Assembly (NCBI GenBank): GCA_023362775.1
Contig: JALMGJ010000008.1
Coordinates: 24,690,501 to 24,754,500 of the forward strand
Length of the DNA: 64,000 nucleotides
Reading direction: 5' to 3'
Source: Charina bottae
Lineage: Eukaryota; Chordata; Lepidosauria; Squamata; Charinaidae
Position numbers and translations under genes: made by a program. Under the pieces are notes generated by a model that saw only the letters and a list, made by a program, of their open reading frames with translations, had not been told where the DNA came from and did no database searches. Shown one piece after another: positions 13,700-25,061 of the stretch (its first letter is position 1; the number at the start of each line of letters is the position of its first letter).

Positions 13700-14260
13700 G
13701 CATTTTAGTTTAGAGGTCAGTCCAGATTCAACTTGAAATTTCTTTTTCTCCCTTCCATGTGAGATTCTATAAAATGCTAAAATGCTAAAAGCAGCAATAT
13801 AAATCTCCAGTTTATACTGGGAAGTGATTCTGGAGATGGGAGTTTAATCCTCTTTCCCCCTTTCACCCAACATAAACAGTTATGAACCACAGACAAAAAT
13901 CACATTGACCTTTTTCTTATTTCTGTTTTTAGAACAGTGAAATCAACAGTTTAAAAATAATAAGAAAATCAGAAATGGAGACTATTCTCTTACTGTATAG
14001 TTGCTCCCATGAGTGGCTTCTTTTACTTTTTTAGTATGGTCATAAGTAGATTGGAAGCTTTGCTTCCTTTTTTAATTCACAATACTTTATTTGCATATAA
14101 TTTTTATTAAGAATTTTAATTACAATAGTAAAAACTAATACAAACTAAACTTAGAGAAAGAGAAGTGTATGAAAAAAAGAATAAAAAGTGCAGGAAAAAG
14201 GAAAAAGAAAAAAGAATAAAAAGAAAAGAAAGAATATAATAAAGAAAAAGAAAAGAAATA

Positions 14261-14347
14261 CCGTATTTTCCGGCGTATAAGATGATTTTTTAACCCAGGA
14301 AAATCTTCTCAAAAGTTGGGGGTCGTCTTATACGCCGGAAAATACGG
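14261..14347. mobile_element. TA-flanked foldback MITE, unit 1
   Basis: An 87-bp unit that starts 'ccgtattttccggcgtataa' and ends with its reverse complement, with TA on both sides (14259-14260 and 14348-14349). TA flanks and long inverted termini fit a Tc1/mariner-type MITE. No transposase is present. The same ends recur at 14788-14885. Confidence 0.75.
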
Positions 14348-14349
14348 TA

Positions 14350-14785
14350 CTCTCCGTTTAAGACCTTTCCTGGCCAAGTGCAGCCGCTCGCCGAGCGCGG
14401 GAGAAACGCGGGGAGGGGGGAGCGAGCTCTGTCCCCTCGGAGCAGCCTTGGGAAGGGAGGGGGCAAAACGCAGTGGCTCCACGACGGGCTCCAAAGTCGC
14501 CCACAACGCTCAACGGGTGCCTCGCTTCGCCTCGCCTCGCCTTCCCTTCCCCTCCCAGCCGTGCTTTAAATGGAGCCGCGGCTGGGAGGGGAAGGGGAGG
14601 CGAGGCGAGGCGAGGCGTCCGTTGAGCGTTGTGGGCGACTTTGGAGCCCGTCGTGGAGCCACTGCGTTTTGCCCCCTCCCTTCCCAAGGCTGCTCAGAGG
14701 GAACGGAGCTCGCTCCCCCCTCCCCGCGTTTCTCCCGCGCTCGGCGAGCGGCTGCACTTGGCCAGGAGAGGTCTTAAACGGCGAG
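14350..14785. repeat. GC-rich 436-bp inverted repeat (hairpin)
   Basis: Two arms of about 210 bp, at 14350-14561 and 14579-14785, are nearly perfect reverse complements around a 17-bp spacer containing 'tttaaatgg'. The arms are rich in CpG and in CCTCGC-type runs, unlike the AT-rich surroundings. Because the arms are complementary, similar frames open on both strands; none looks like a real protein. It lies exactly between two copies of the TA-flanked foldback unit. Confidence 0.9.
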
Positions 14786-14787
14786 TA

Positions 14788-14885
14788 CCGTATTTTCCGG
14801 CGTATATCCCAAACTCTATATTTTAAATGGAAAAGTTGGGGGGTCGTCTTATACACCCAGTCGTCTTATACGCCGGAAAATACGG
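14788..14885. mobile_element. TA-flanked foldback MITE, unit 2
   Basis: A 98-bp unit with the same termini as unit 1 and TA on both sides (14786-14787 and 14886-14887). It carries a small internal duplication of the 'gtcgtcttata' segment not seen in unit 1. Confidence 0.75.
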
Positions 14886-15745
14886 TATATAAAGAAGTTA
14901 CTTCCAACCTTCATCACAACAAGTATAAATAAATTTAATAACTCTTCACCACCAATAAGGTTAAACAGATATCTCTTCATCCCATATCCCATCCCTTATC
15001 TATAAGCAAATCCATAAAACATCAACTTTTCAACCCTGGTGTTAGCAAAAAGTCTGTAAAGGGTTGCCAGGTTTCAAAGAAAAAAAAAAGTCTTATTTTA
15101 ACCTTGATCAAATAAACCAACCTTTGGTACTTTCTCTGTCTTGTCACATAAAGTTTGTTCCACATCTGTCATTCCTTCATCAACATCTTTTAAATATAGT
15201 CTATCCATACAAGCAGACATCATTAATGACAGTGTTTATATTGTAGTTACTAATTTCTGGCTCTATTCTTCAAAGATCTCCTTTAATATTTTTGATGTTA
15301 TAATGTTTTGTGTTATTTTATAAGTCCCATTATTAACTGACATCAATAACAGGCTTGTATTTTTTCCCCTTCTGCTTAGAATCTTTAGTCCTCTCTAGTG
15401 CCCAGTTTCTAAAATCATAAAGTAACTTATCTTTGTTATGACTTACAATAGCCAGGATAGCCAAAATAAGTCGGTTTCCCATGAGAAGCTGTTTATTTTT
15501 TATAGTTAGTTCCAAAATCTTATAGTAAAAGTCAATATTCTAAATTTATCTGGACCCTTAATCCATTTTTAACTTTCTTAGATCAAAATCTTATTTAGCT
15601 TTTTGCTGTTTATTTCAAATTCTTTAAGTTCTTAAGCTTGTAATTAATTTTCTTTTGTTCAAAGTTGAAGATAAACTCACCTGAAAAAGACTTTTCAAAC
15701 TTCTTGTTCTGAAGGTCCCTAATAGCATTAAGATGGTTAATATGC

Positions 15746-18408
15746 AATTTCCAAAAGTGATTAGAAAGTTAGGTTTCTGAACTCAGTGTCCTTTAAAAGC
15801 CACTGCCTGTGGTATCCTTGCAAGGAGCAGCTGTTTGGAGCACATGTGGGCAATCTTCTGTCCTCTCCTTATCTGGAGAGGTTCCAGGGGACCAGTCTAC
15901 TCACCTGTTCCTTGGTCTTTGCCATGGTCGTCGGCTCCACATTCACCATATCTCCCCCAGAAGTCCCAATTCATAATAATTAAAATGTTATTTGGGGATG
16001 AAATTGTGATTCATTTTAACCATGGTGTATAAACTATAGTTTTAAACTTTCTTTGTTCCACTAATCACACTTTTCACCTCGTCTGGATTTGGATGATGTG
16101 AGAAATTTCAGCTTATCCAAAATGGAAGCTGAAACTTCAAAACGCCTTGCTACTATGTTGAATTTAGAGGATGGATGTAGCCCATTGATTGGTTTACCAT
16201 TACAAGCAGACTTCTCCTTGTCATGCTAAACCAAGTTTAGGTAACATTTTTGGGCCAATGGACAGACAAGGAATTTTGAAAGCCTGTTTTTGGCCCTTAA
16301 AATGGTTGCCACTTGTCTATTCACAAAATAATTGCCGTGATGCATGATAAACACCCATTTATCAGAAAGTAAACTGATACATTGCCATAAATAGTTACAT
16401 CTGAGTGGCCCAGTGGTATTCTTATAAATACAGTTGGTTCTCTAGACTGACATTTGTTTTGTGGCATACCAGTGTTATGATTCTATTCTTAAAACTGAAA
16501 ATACTTCTAAATAACAAAGTAAATTTAGGTGGAGAAGCGAGGCTATTAGATATGAGTACAGTGGTCCCCATAGCAATACATTATTTCTCCCTGTGCTAAA
16601 CTAATTTAACATGTTTGAAGCAGCACACTCTCTGGCAAAATCTGTTCCAAAGAGTCGAAGGAATGCCTATCAACTAACCTTTTTTTTAACAAAAAAGAAA
16701 TATGGAAATCTTATTTAAATCATCTTTCTCTGACTACCTCTTGCATAATTTCCTAGTAGTAGCTAAAGTCATGGAAACTTTTCCCTTAATTAAATTAGAC
16801 ATGAAATCAGTAGTATAGCTTTATTTCCCTATTTGTATTTTTGTATTAATTAGGTCTGTACCATCTGTCTCTGTTTATCTCTTACTCAACCTTTTAATCT
16901 GTTGTTTTATGTTTATATGTTAAACACATATTGGTTTTCATAAGGGCTTTGGAGCTACTACCCTATGGCAGCCAAAACACTCCAGCTTTCGTCTTGGCAG
17001 AACACATTAGAAGAGAAAAATTGAGAATGTCATATAAGTACTTAAGAGATAACAGAGAGGTTCACCAAAGCCTGAGAGGGGATGGATAAACTAATATTGC
17101 CACTATAGCTCACACAGGTCTTTGGAAGCTCTTAGGTAAACAGTGGATTCGGCATTAAAGCTTGGATGCATTAGTCTTCTGGACACCTCAATCTCTGATC
17201 AGATCAAAATAATTTTGTAAGAGAACAGAAACCACTTGGACTGCAATGGAGAATTAAGGGTAAACACTCTGGCAGCTTTCTTCAACCTGGCGCCCTCCAG
17301 ATGTAATACAGAACGCTCATCATTTAAAATCCGACAGAAATTGGGAAAACAGACCTAAGAAATTGGGTTGAATGTTCAAAGACCTGTACCTCTGCTGTTA
17401 CTATACTGAGAGAAAAAGAAGGAAAATAATTCCAACCCAGTTACAGTATTCTGTTTATGGTTTGGGATTAAAAAATGCTTCTGAAACTGGAAATCAGTAT
17501 TTATAAAGATGCTATTAATTGGCTTCACATACTTTTTGGAATAGCCTTTTATCTTTCTATCTGTCATTCAGTAAGCACTTGCTAATTTTAAATATGGAGC
17601 TAATCATATTTAAGTGGATGTTGATGATTACATGAAGTCTTATTTATTTGAATGTTTACATATGACCAGTTTCTGCAGATGGCTGCACATTCCCTTCCAT
17701 ATACTGCCAAGAAGATATGGCCCCAGGAGTCAAGCTCGAGGTAGTTTTTTACCCTTTACCTTTACTAAAGTATAACAAAGTCAGGTTCCAGCTCAGGTTT
17801 TCTCAATAGAAATGATAATAATGGTTGAATAAATCTCTTTTTAATATTGTTTGATAGGCTAGTATTTGCTCAAAATATACTGTAGAGCTACAGTATATAA
17901 CTGCTGCAAATAAGTGACTTGTTCTATATATAGTTCAAGTATTATGACTAATACAGATTAACAGTTTCTGAAAAATACTGGAGTTTGACTGTAATGGAAA
18001 CAAAAGACTTTAAGCAGTTAGATAATAGTTCTGAAGAAAGAAAAAGCTAAGATTATTGGAGGCCAAGTTGGTGCTGATGGATATAAGGCATATAAGGGGT
18101 GTGTGTGAGAGAGAGTGTGAAAGAGAAGGAGAGAGAAAGCAATTGATTCCTTATCTTTGGTCTGTATAAGTGAAACAAAGCTTTTTGTTCTATCAGAAGA
18201 AAGTGCTGGGGGACATTTTTCACCCTTGTAAAATCCTAATGAATTCAACTGACATTGTTGCATGAAGCAAAAGGAAAAGTATAAGTATTCCAGAGTTTAA
18301 AAATAGATTTCTGTAGGTGCTTCTTGATTTTATATTTCTGGGAAAGCACTCCATAGAATTCAAGATTCTAATTTTTCATCTATTAAGCTGGAAGCATAAT
18401 GCTTCATA
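15746..18408. other. Unique sequence, no gene seen
   Basis: No coding exon. At about 17275-17315 'ttcaacctggcgccctcca' is the end of the same old MITE family that is better preserved at 57478-57606. Confidence 0.45.
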
Positions 18409-18416
18409 ACTTAACA

Positions 18417-18632
18417 CAGCGGTCCCCAACCTTTCTGGCACCAGGGACCGGTCGTGGAAAATTTTTCCACGGACCGGGGTGGGTGGGTTTGCAGGCGGGA
18501 GCCAATCGCGCACACCAGGGGGTGGGGTTTGCAGGCAGGAGCCAATCGCGCACACCAGGGGGCGGGGTTTGCAGGAGGGAGCCCCGCGGCCCACTTCCTA
18601 ACAGGCTGCGGCCCACAGGTTGGGGACCCCTG
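18417..18632. mobile_element. Non-autonomous hAT element with 8-bp TSD
   Basis: The 216-bp element starts 'cagcggtccccaacc' and ends 'ggttggggacccctg', imperfect inverted termini of about 15 bp. The 8-bp duplication 'acttaaca' is present exactly at 18409-18416 and 18633-18640. Eight-bp duplications with CA..TG ends define hAT transposons, and the TA at the centre of the duplication fits the Buster branch. A 40-bp internal tandem repeat (about 2.4 copies) lies at 18488-18583. No transposase is encoded. Confidence 0.93.
18488..18583 (+). repeat. 40-bp tandem repeat inside hAT element
   Basis: Units at 18488-18527 and 18528-18567, and a partial third unit to about 18583, each begin 'tttgcaggcgggagcc' or close to it. 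The units differ at only a few positions. Confidence 0.9.
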
Positions 18633-18640
18633 ACTTAACA

Positions 18641-20164
18641 GATACTTAAATGAATGGGTTGTGGCCCACGTCAATTTCAACCAAATCCAGTTTTTTCAGA
18701 AGTGACTCAAGACATTTCTATCACATTCAATTAAACACGGGGCAAACATTTTGGAAACAACATGATCCAAACAACATAATCCAGTGCTATCACTCAGATC
18801 TAAGGGTTAAAGAGCTCTATCTGAAGTGTTATTTCTCCAACTAAATAATAAAAAACCATTTAGGGAAAAAGCCACTCTGCCCATCCCTTTATTGAAAGAT
18901 CTGCTTTAAAATTATGTTTTCTTTTTTCTGTATGTTCCTGCATTTTAGTCTAAACATGGAAACTAATCCTGGGCAGCCATACAATGAAACATATACCAGG
19001 GCAATACAGACATATTAAAATATTATTGGCCTTGATGTTACCAGATTACAGGCAACAAGATCTCAACATGGTTTTGGTTCTGACCAGCCTGAAGTACTAA
19101 ATTCTCTTCATATCATGAACACCAGTTTTGGGCAATACTGTGGGGCTAAGGAGTGTTTCTGCTTGTACAATTTCCATGTGTGCTGAGCTGCTAAGTACAT
19201 TATGCAGTGATGTTTAGAGTTTCACTGAAGATATCCCCTAGGTGCAGTAAGGTCAGGTTGTTCAGTGTAGTAGGTCAGCAAGATTCTTTTGTCTTACAGC
19301 ACAGGGACCCTCATCTCCCACATGGAACATCCAGGAATTAAATGACTCATTCTCATTAGAGCAAATGGGCATTCTGTTTTGAAATGTATCTTGTCTTCAG
19401 CCATTTTCATTTCTCCCCTATGTATTCAGAAGAACAAGACCTCCATGTCTAAAGGCACTTTATTTAATCATTAGACTAATAATCTTTTAGGCCTATTTCA
19501 TGTTCCTCTGGAAAACCAGGTACTCAGGACAAGGAGATTTCATTTTTTTTACCTAACAGATGTACTGTTAGAAACAGGCATGTTTCTTTTGTAAATCTCA
19601 GTACCATAAACTCTCAGTTGCTGTTTTGTTCTGCCCTCCCATTTACCTCATTGAGACTATTCATAGCAATAATCTGTTAATAGCTACTACTAAATCGATG
19701 CTGAATTGTATTTCGTTGTCATATCTTGTTCATATAAAAGTGATGTGTCCTGCTATTACTTTCTTTTAAATATTTCAAAACCTCTTCTTAAAGGTTTTCT
19801 GACTATTTCATTTGTTTAAGTTCTAAAATGATGAACTCCAATCCAACTACAGTATATGACTTTGATTATCGATTTCAGGGGAGGAAGGGATAGAAAAACT
19901 TAGTCCAGCTACTTGTTGTTTTCTAAGGAGGTAGAGTTATGCATTCACAGCAGTTCAAAAGCTTGATTAAATTGGATTAATATGAAGAATGTCCATTAGA
20001 GACCTGGGAATTAAGATATTTGAACTGGACTCCTCTAAAGTAGCCTAGATCCTTCTGTGCCAGGCCCTACAGAAAACTATCTCTGTTCTTGAATACCAGA
20101 AAGGATATACCACCATGCAAATGATTTCAGGGACCACTAATGAATATACATGGCAGAATTCAGG
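18641..20164. other. Unique sequence, no gene seen
   Basis: No coding exon, RNA gene or recognised repeat. Confidence 0.5.
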
Positions 20165-20575
20165 CTTTCTAGCAACCATGCTCTTTATTTTATTATTTAT
20201 TTATTCACTTTATATTCTGCCCATTTCACTGTGGCAACTGTGGGAGGATAACAGCATATAAAAAGCCCATGCCCAGCTGTGAAACCCAACTGAAAGGGGT
20301 ATAGATAATGTGCTTCCTCCAGAGTTCTCTGAAGCTGCAGTGCAACCACCTTCTCAACCACCTTCTCTAAAAAGGAAAGGTTGAATACAGGACAAAAATT
20401 GTCCCACATGGTTGGGCCTACCGATGGCTTCTGAGGAGGGTCGAGACCACTGGCTTCTTGAACATTGACAGGACTCCCCTTCTTTCAAGGATGAATTCAC
20501 CACAGCCAGGACACAACTACACATAATCTCCCAGGAAACCTTGGCTAACCAGGAGATACATAGTTGATAGTTACT
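20165..20575 (-). pseudogene. L2-type LINE fragment, RT remnant
   Basis: On the minus strand a short frame at 20197-20409 keeps the L2 reverse transcriptase segment with 'EKVVEKVVALQLQRTLEEA' and 'YPFQLGFTAGHG', which aligns by eye to the intact copy at 23430-25052. The LINE 3' tail (TTTA-rich, 'gcccatttcactgtgg') sits directly beside mid-RT sequence, so an internal deletion has removed the C-terminal part. An old, non-functional copy. Confidence 0.75.
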
Positions 20576-22239
20576 ATGAACTAAGGCATTGGCATCATCC
20601 TTATATTTATCTAAAAAAAGTGTGTGTCTTTGTGCAATTATAAATGTATTTATGCTTGAAGTTCTGGAAATGAAGAATCAAGGCTTTATTCTAGCCATAG
20701 CATTCAAGGCTATGCATCAAAGAATGTTGAACCTATGCTTTTGCAAAATTAAAAACAGAGAGAATGTTGACTCTTGGTCCAATACCAGTAATTGTTCTTG
20801 AGTCTATGAAACTGTAGTAATATTCAGGTAGCAAAGGTAGAATTAATAACAGAACTATCCTCTATACATTTCTCTAATTCCAAAATAATGGATATCCTGC
20901 TATACTGAGGCAGTGAAGTTAGTGAACTGTGTGTGTGCTTAGGAGAGAGAAAAAGTACATCTTGTTGTCTGTATTTTAAGTGGCTGAATTTGAGAGAGTT
21001 CCAATAATATTATGACCTTATATTTAAGTTTTCATTTTTATACAGCGTGCATAATTTTATACTTAATTTTACCATCAAAGACCTCCTATTATTATTATTT
21101 TCAAAGTATTTGTAATCTTATTTATTTATTTATATAAATAAATTAAATAAATAAATATTTGTAATATTCCCAGTAAAAAAATCTTAAAAGTAGAATACAG
21201 TTAATAAATTAAATCAACATAAAGCCATATAACCTTCATAATCATTTAGGGTGACTAAAGTTAGCCAACAATCATTAAAGTCACTTCAACTAGTTTTCTA
21301 TGCCGTGATCATCACCATAGGCCGTGTGACATTTTTGCTACCCATGTATTAATTGAACAGAAAGTGTGTATTTTGTTTTCTTGATCTGTAGATTCATGGG
21401 TGTACTGAGGTGACATTTTTCATCTTTTGCTCTAACCACAGCCTTTTCCTACTACAGAAAAAGTATCTGACCCATAGCTGAGCTTTTTATGAAATGATAT
21501 GCTCCAATCTTGCCCATTCTTGTTCCTTTTCACAGGTAATCTGTCAGGTGCTTTATGACAAAAACATTTTACCACTTATAAGCTAGTTCTCAGGCAACTT
21601 CAGTGCCCTATTATATCATTGTGACTCACATATTAAAGAAAATAAATCTACAGGTTTTAACTATGAACATAGAGAACAAATTGAAACCAACATATATTCT
21701 TGTCCTATATATTTTTTTCTGAATTATATTATTAAATGTCTCTTTTATGTGTGATTGATTCATGCCTGATGTTGAAATTTTGTTCTGCCAAAATCTTAGC
21801 ATTTTGGAGGACAAGAGAGCTCCCCATAATCCAAACTGAAACCAAATGAGAAATAACTTCCACAGTTTAGTATATAATTCTAGCTTGCATTTTCAGTGTC
21901 TTTTATTATGGCATAAAGAAAATAAGTTCTTAAAATTATCAGCCACAGAGCTACTTCTCCTCATGTTTTTGAGTTGATAGTGGGGGCTTTGTTTAGGGTG
22001 TATGACTCTTTTTTAGGGATAGGACAACAGTTCGATCTCCTGCCTGGCCACTGTGACTGGTTTGCACAGCCCTTTGTTAATAAAGTCACTCAGATTCAGG
22101 GGATGCTGTTAGTGTCTTGGCCCACTGTCCCAAAGCTGATAGGGAAGAAACAGGATAGGAAAAAGACAGGATAAAGCAGGACAGTTACAAGGAAGATGAA
22201 ATTACTGTTTGTACAATGAAATGCTTTGACAACTCCAAT
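20576..22239. other. Unique sequence, no gene seen
   Basis: No coding exon. Bases 21118-21160 form an AT-only palindrome of TTTA and TAAA repeats. Confidence 0.5.
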
Positions 22240-22660
22240 GTGGTATCTCAGTGAGATGGCACTAGTCCTGAGGGAGCAGGTCTATTACTTGGGGATCCCC
22301 TGTACGCATGGCTATTATTGGATAGAAAGGTAGGTGGAAACCTTGGCCAGGAGAACCTTTGCTCTGCTTTGGCTGGTGCACCAGTTATTGTCCTACCTGA
22401 AGCAAGACGTTTTTGCAATGATGATTCATGTCTTTATCACTACTGTACTCAATTGGACTACTACAATGTGTTCTTACATTAAGTTACCTTTGAAGACTAC
22501 TCACAATCTATAATTGGTTCATTGGCTGGAAATTGCCTGGCATCTGTTGGCATGAGCATGATACATTGGTATTTCGTTCCCTACACTGACTTCCTTCCTT
22601 TAGGGGCAATTCAAAGGGCTGGTTTTGACCTATTAAGTACAAGACCATTTTCTCCAACTT
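22240..22660 (+). mobile_element. Old L2-type LINE 3' fragment
   Basis: Degenerate plus-strand copy. 'ggagcaggt..' near 22270, the 'ttggccaggagaacctttgc' segment and 'ggactactacaatgtg' near 22455 correspond to the 'EEQVAVVARRAFAQL' and 'IDYCNAL' parts of the younger copies. The frame is destroyed by substitutions and small indels. Confidence 0.6.
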
Positions 22661-22663
22661 TAT

Positions 22664-25060
22664 TTATTTATTTATTTATTTATTTTATTTATTTATTGAA
22701 TTTCTATAACCGCCCATCTCCCCCTCAAGGAGGGACTCTGGGCGGTTCACAACACAATATCAGCAAAATATAATAAAAACTATGATAAAAATAGAATTAC
22801 AATAAATTACAATAAAATACAATAAAATAAAATAAAATCCAAGAGGCAGATAGTTCTAAAGTGACGTTGACTATGATTAAAATTAGATATCTAAGGTGGC
22901 TGTAAGGAATCAGCCATCCCCAGGTTTGACTGCTTTCCTTTTTGCCCCAGGCGAGGTCGCAGAGCCAGGTTTTTAATTTTTTTCTAAAATCCAGGAGCGA
23001 GGGGGCCTGTCTTATCCCTGGTGGAAGGATGTTCCATAGGGCAGGAGCCGCTGCAGAGAAGGCTTGTCTCCGGGACCCTGTTAGGTGGAATTCTTTCATA
23101 GACGGGGTCTGCAGCATGCCCTCTCTGCAAGATCGGGTGGGACGGGAAGATGTCATGGGGATGAGGCGGTCCCTCAGATAACCTGGTCCCGTGCCATATA
23201 GGGCTTTAAAGGTGATAACCAACACCTTGAATTGGACCCGGAAGCAAACTGGCACCCAATGCAGCTCACAGAGCAGAGGTGTTATGTGTGCAGATCTTGA
23301 TGCACCTAAAACTGCCCGTGCCGCCGCATTCTGCACCAGCTGTAGCTTCCGGATATTCTTCAAGGGTAGCCCCATGTAGAGTGCATTGCAGTAATCTATA
23401 TGAGAGACAACCATGGCTTGAGTGACCGTTCAAAGGGCCTCTCGGTCAAGGAAAGGGCGTAATTGGCACACAACACGAAGTTGAGCAAAGGCCCTCCTGG
23501 CCACGACTGCCACCTGCTCTTCGAGCAGGAGTCGTGAGTCCAAGAGGACCCCCAAGTTATGCACCGGGTCTGTCTGGGGAAGTGCGACCCCATCCAGAAC
23601 TAAAGATGACAAATTCCCAGAAACCGAGGGGCCATTAATCCACAGCCACTCTGTCTTACCAGGGTTCAGCTGAAGCCTGTTTTTCCCCATCCAGACCCCT
23701 ACAGCCCCCAGGCACTTGGACAGGGTGGTCACTGCATCACTTACTTCACCCGGGATAGAGATGTATAATTGGGTATCATCGGCATATTGATGATACCTCA
23801 GCCCGTGGTGACGGATGATCTCGCCCAGTGGTTTCATGTAGATGTTAAAAAGGAGCGGTGAGAGTACCGAGCTCTGCGGAACCCCACAAAGAAGGGCCCG
23901 TGGGCTGGCTCTCTCGCTCCCTATCAACACCGACTGGGATCGGCCCTTGAGGAAGGAGGTGAACCAGCGTAAAACCACGCCACCCACCCCCAACTCCCTG
24001 AGCCGTCCCAGAAGGATACCATGGTCGACAGTATCGAATGCCGCTGAGAGGTCAAGAAGAGCGAGAGTGGATGCACTGCCTCCATCTCGCTCCCGCCAAA
24101 GATCATCCATAAGCGTGACCAATGCAGTTTCCGTCCCATGCCCTGGTCTGAAACCTGACTGAAAGGGGTCTAGATAATCCGTTTCCTCCAGAATCCTCTG
24201 GAGCTGCAATGCCACCACCTTCTCAACCACCTTCCCCAAAAAGGGGAGGTGGGAGACTGGACGAAAATTATCCAGTATAGTAGGGTCCAGCGATGGCTTC
24301 TTGAGGAGGGGGAGCACCAGCGCTTCCTTGAAAGTTGCCGGGAACACCCCCTCACTCAAGGATGTATTTACCATCGCTTGGACCCAACCACAAGTCACCC
24401 CCCGGGCTGCTTTCACCAGCCAGGAGGGACAAGGATCTAATTGACAGGTGGTGGCATTTACAGACCGGAGGACTCTGTCCACTTCCTCAGGACCAACAGG
24501 GTCAAACTGTTCCCAGATAACAAGGTGAGTACGTTCCCTGGGTGTCTCTCCAGATTCTGCCTCACGCTCAGAGTCCAACTTGGAGCGAATCCGAGAGACT
24601 TTATCCTGCAGATGCCTCGAAAATTCCTCGGCCCGACCCTGCAGATGGACTTCTGACTGCCCTTTCCCCAAAAGGGATCGGGTAATTTTAAACTGGGTCG
24701 CCGGGCGGCATTCCGCGGATGCAATAAGAGCGGAGAAATATTGACGTTTCGCCGCTCTTACCGCCACAAGGTAGGCCTTAACAGCGGCTCTAGCCTGTGT
24801 TCGGTTGGATTCAGTCTTTGTCTTCCTCCAGCGGCACTCTAGGCATCTCTTGATCCTTTTCAGAACCCTTAACTCACCCGTGAACCACGGGGAGCGTTGG
24901 GTTCTCTGGGATAGGAGAGGCCACACAGGTGCGATCTTGTCCAAGGCCCCAGCTACCTCCCTATTCCAGGTAGCAGCCAGGGCCTCCGCTGGACCGTTCA
25001 ACAAATCCTTGGGTATAACCCCCAGCTCCCTCTGAAACCCTTCTGGGTCCATCAGTCGCC
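22664..25060 (-). mobile_element. L2-type LINE, 5'-truncated, well preserved
   Basis: A minus-strand copy starting (5' end) at about 25060 inside the region upstream of the reverse transcriptase. It runs through the whole RT ORF and ends with the stem 'gggagatgggcggttat' and an AATAA/TAAA tail at 22664-22735. The endonuclease domain is missing. The 5' end abuts a copia element on the same strand without a gap. Confidence 0.92.
22797..25052 (-). pseudogene. L2-type LINE reverse transcriptase (one premature stop)
   Basis: Encodes the reverse transcriptase of a non-LTR retrotransposon, which copies its own RNA at a nicked target. Visible RT motifs: 'DNFRPVSHLPFLGKVVEKVV', 'FQSGFRPGHGTETAL', 'LLDLSAAFDTVDHGILL' (first catalytic Asp), 'GVPQSSVLSPLLFNIYM' and 'YHQYADDTQLYIS' (catalytic YADD). 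The frame is open from 25052 to a single TGA at 23430-23432. The same frame then continues, open, to about 22797 through the conserved 'IDYCNALYMGLPL' and 'ALWNILPPGIRQAPSLLDF' tail. The plus-strand copy has CGA at that position, so the stop is a CpG transition. The N-terminal endonuclease is absent by 5' truncation, so this copy could not move on its own. Confidence 0.9.
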
Positions 25061-25061
25061 G

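Larger units (their letters stand above)
9471..14084. other. Unique sequence with simple repeats, no gene seen
   Basis: About 4.6 kb with no coding exon. It holds a purine-rich tract at about 12930-13025 (GGGGA repeats), an (AAAC)n run at about 13672-13699 and a short 'tatatccca' duplication near 11792-11826. Frames across the purine tract are compositional artefacts. Confidence 0.5.
14085..15745 (-). mobile_element. Possible LINE 3'-UTR-like fragment (weak)
   Basis: 'tttttattaagaattttaa' followed by a long A/G-rich stretch and then C/T-rich, AT-poor-in-G sequence resembles the reverse complement of an L1-type 3' UTR of reptiles. There is no open reverse transcriptase frame and no clear tail, so the family call rests on texture only. 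The palindromic element at 14261-14885 is inserted in it. Confidence 0.25.

Noticed and set aside
14309..14932. Several overlapping open frames on both strands, up to 153 codons
   Set aside because: They arise because both arms of a GC-rich palindrome lack stops. The same peptides appear on both strands.
18376..18680. Proline- or glycine-rich open frames
   Set aside because: Translations of the 40-bp tandem repeat in the hAT MITE.
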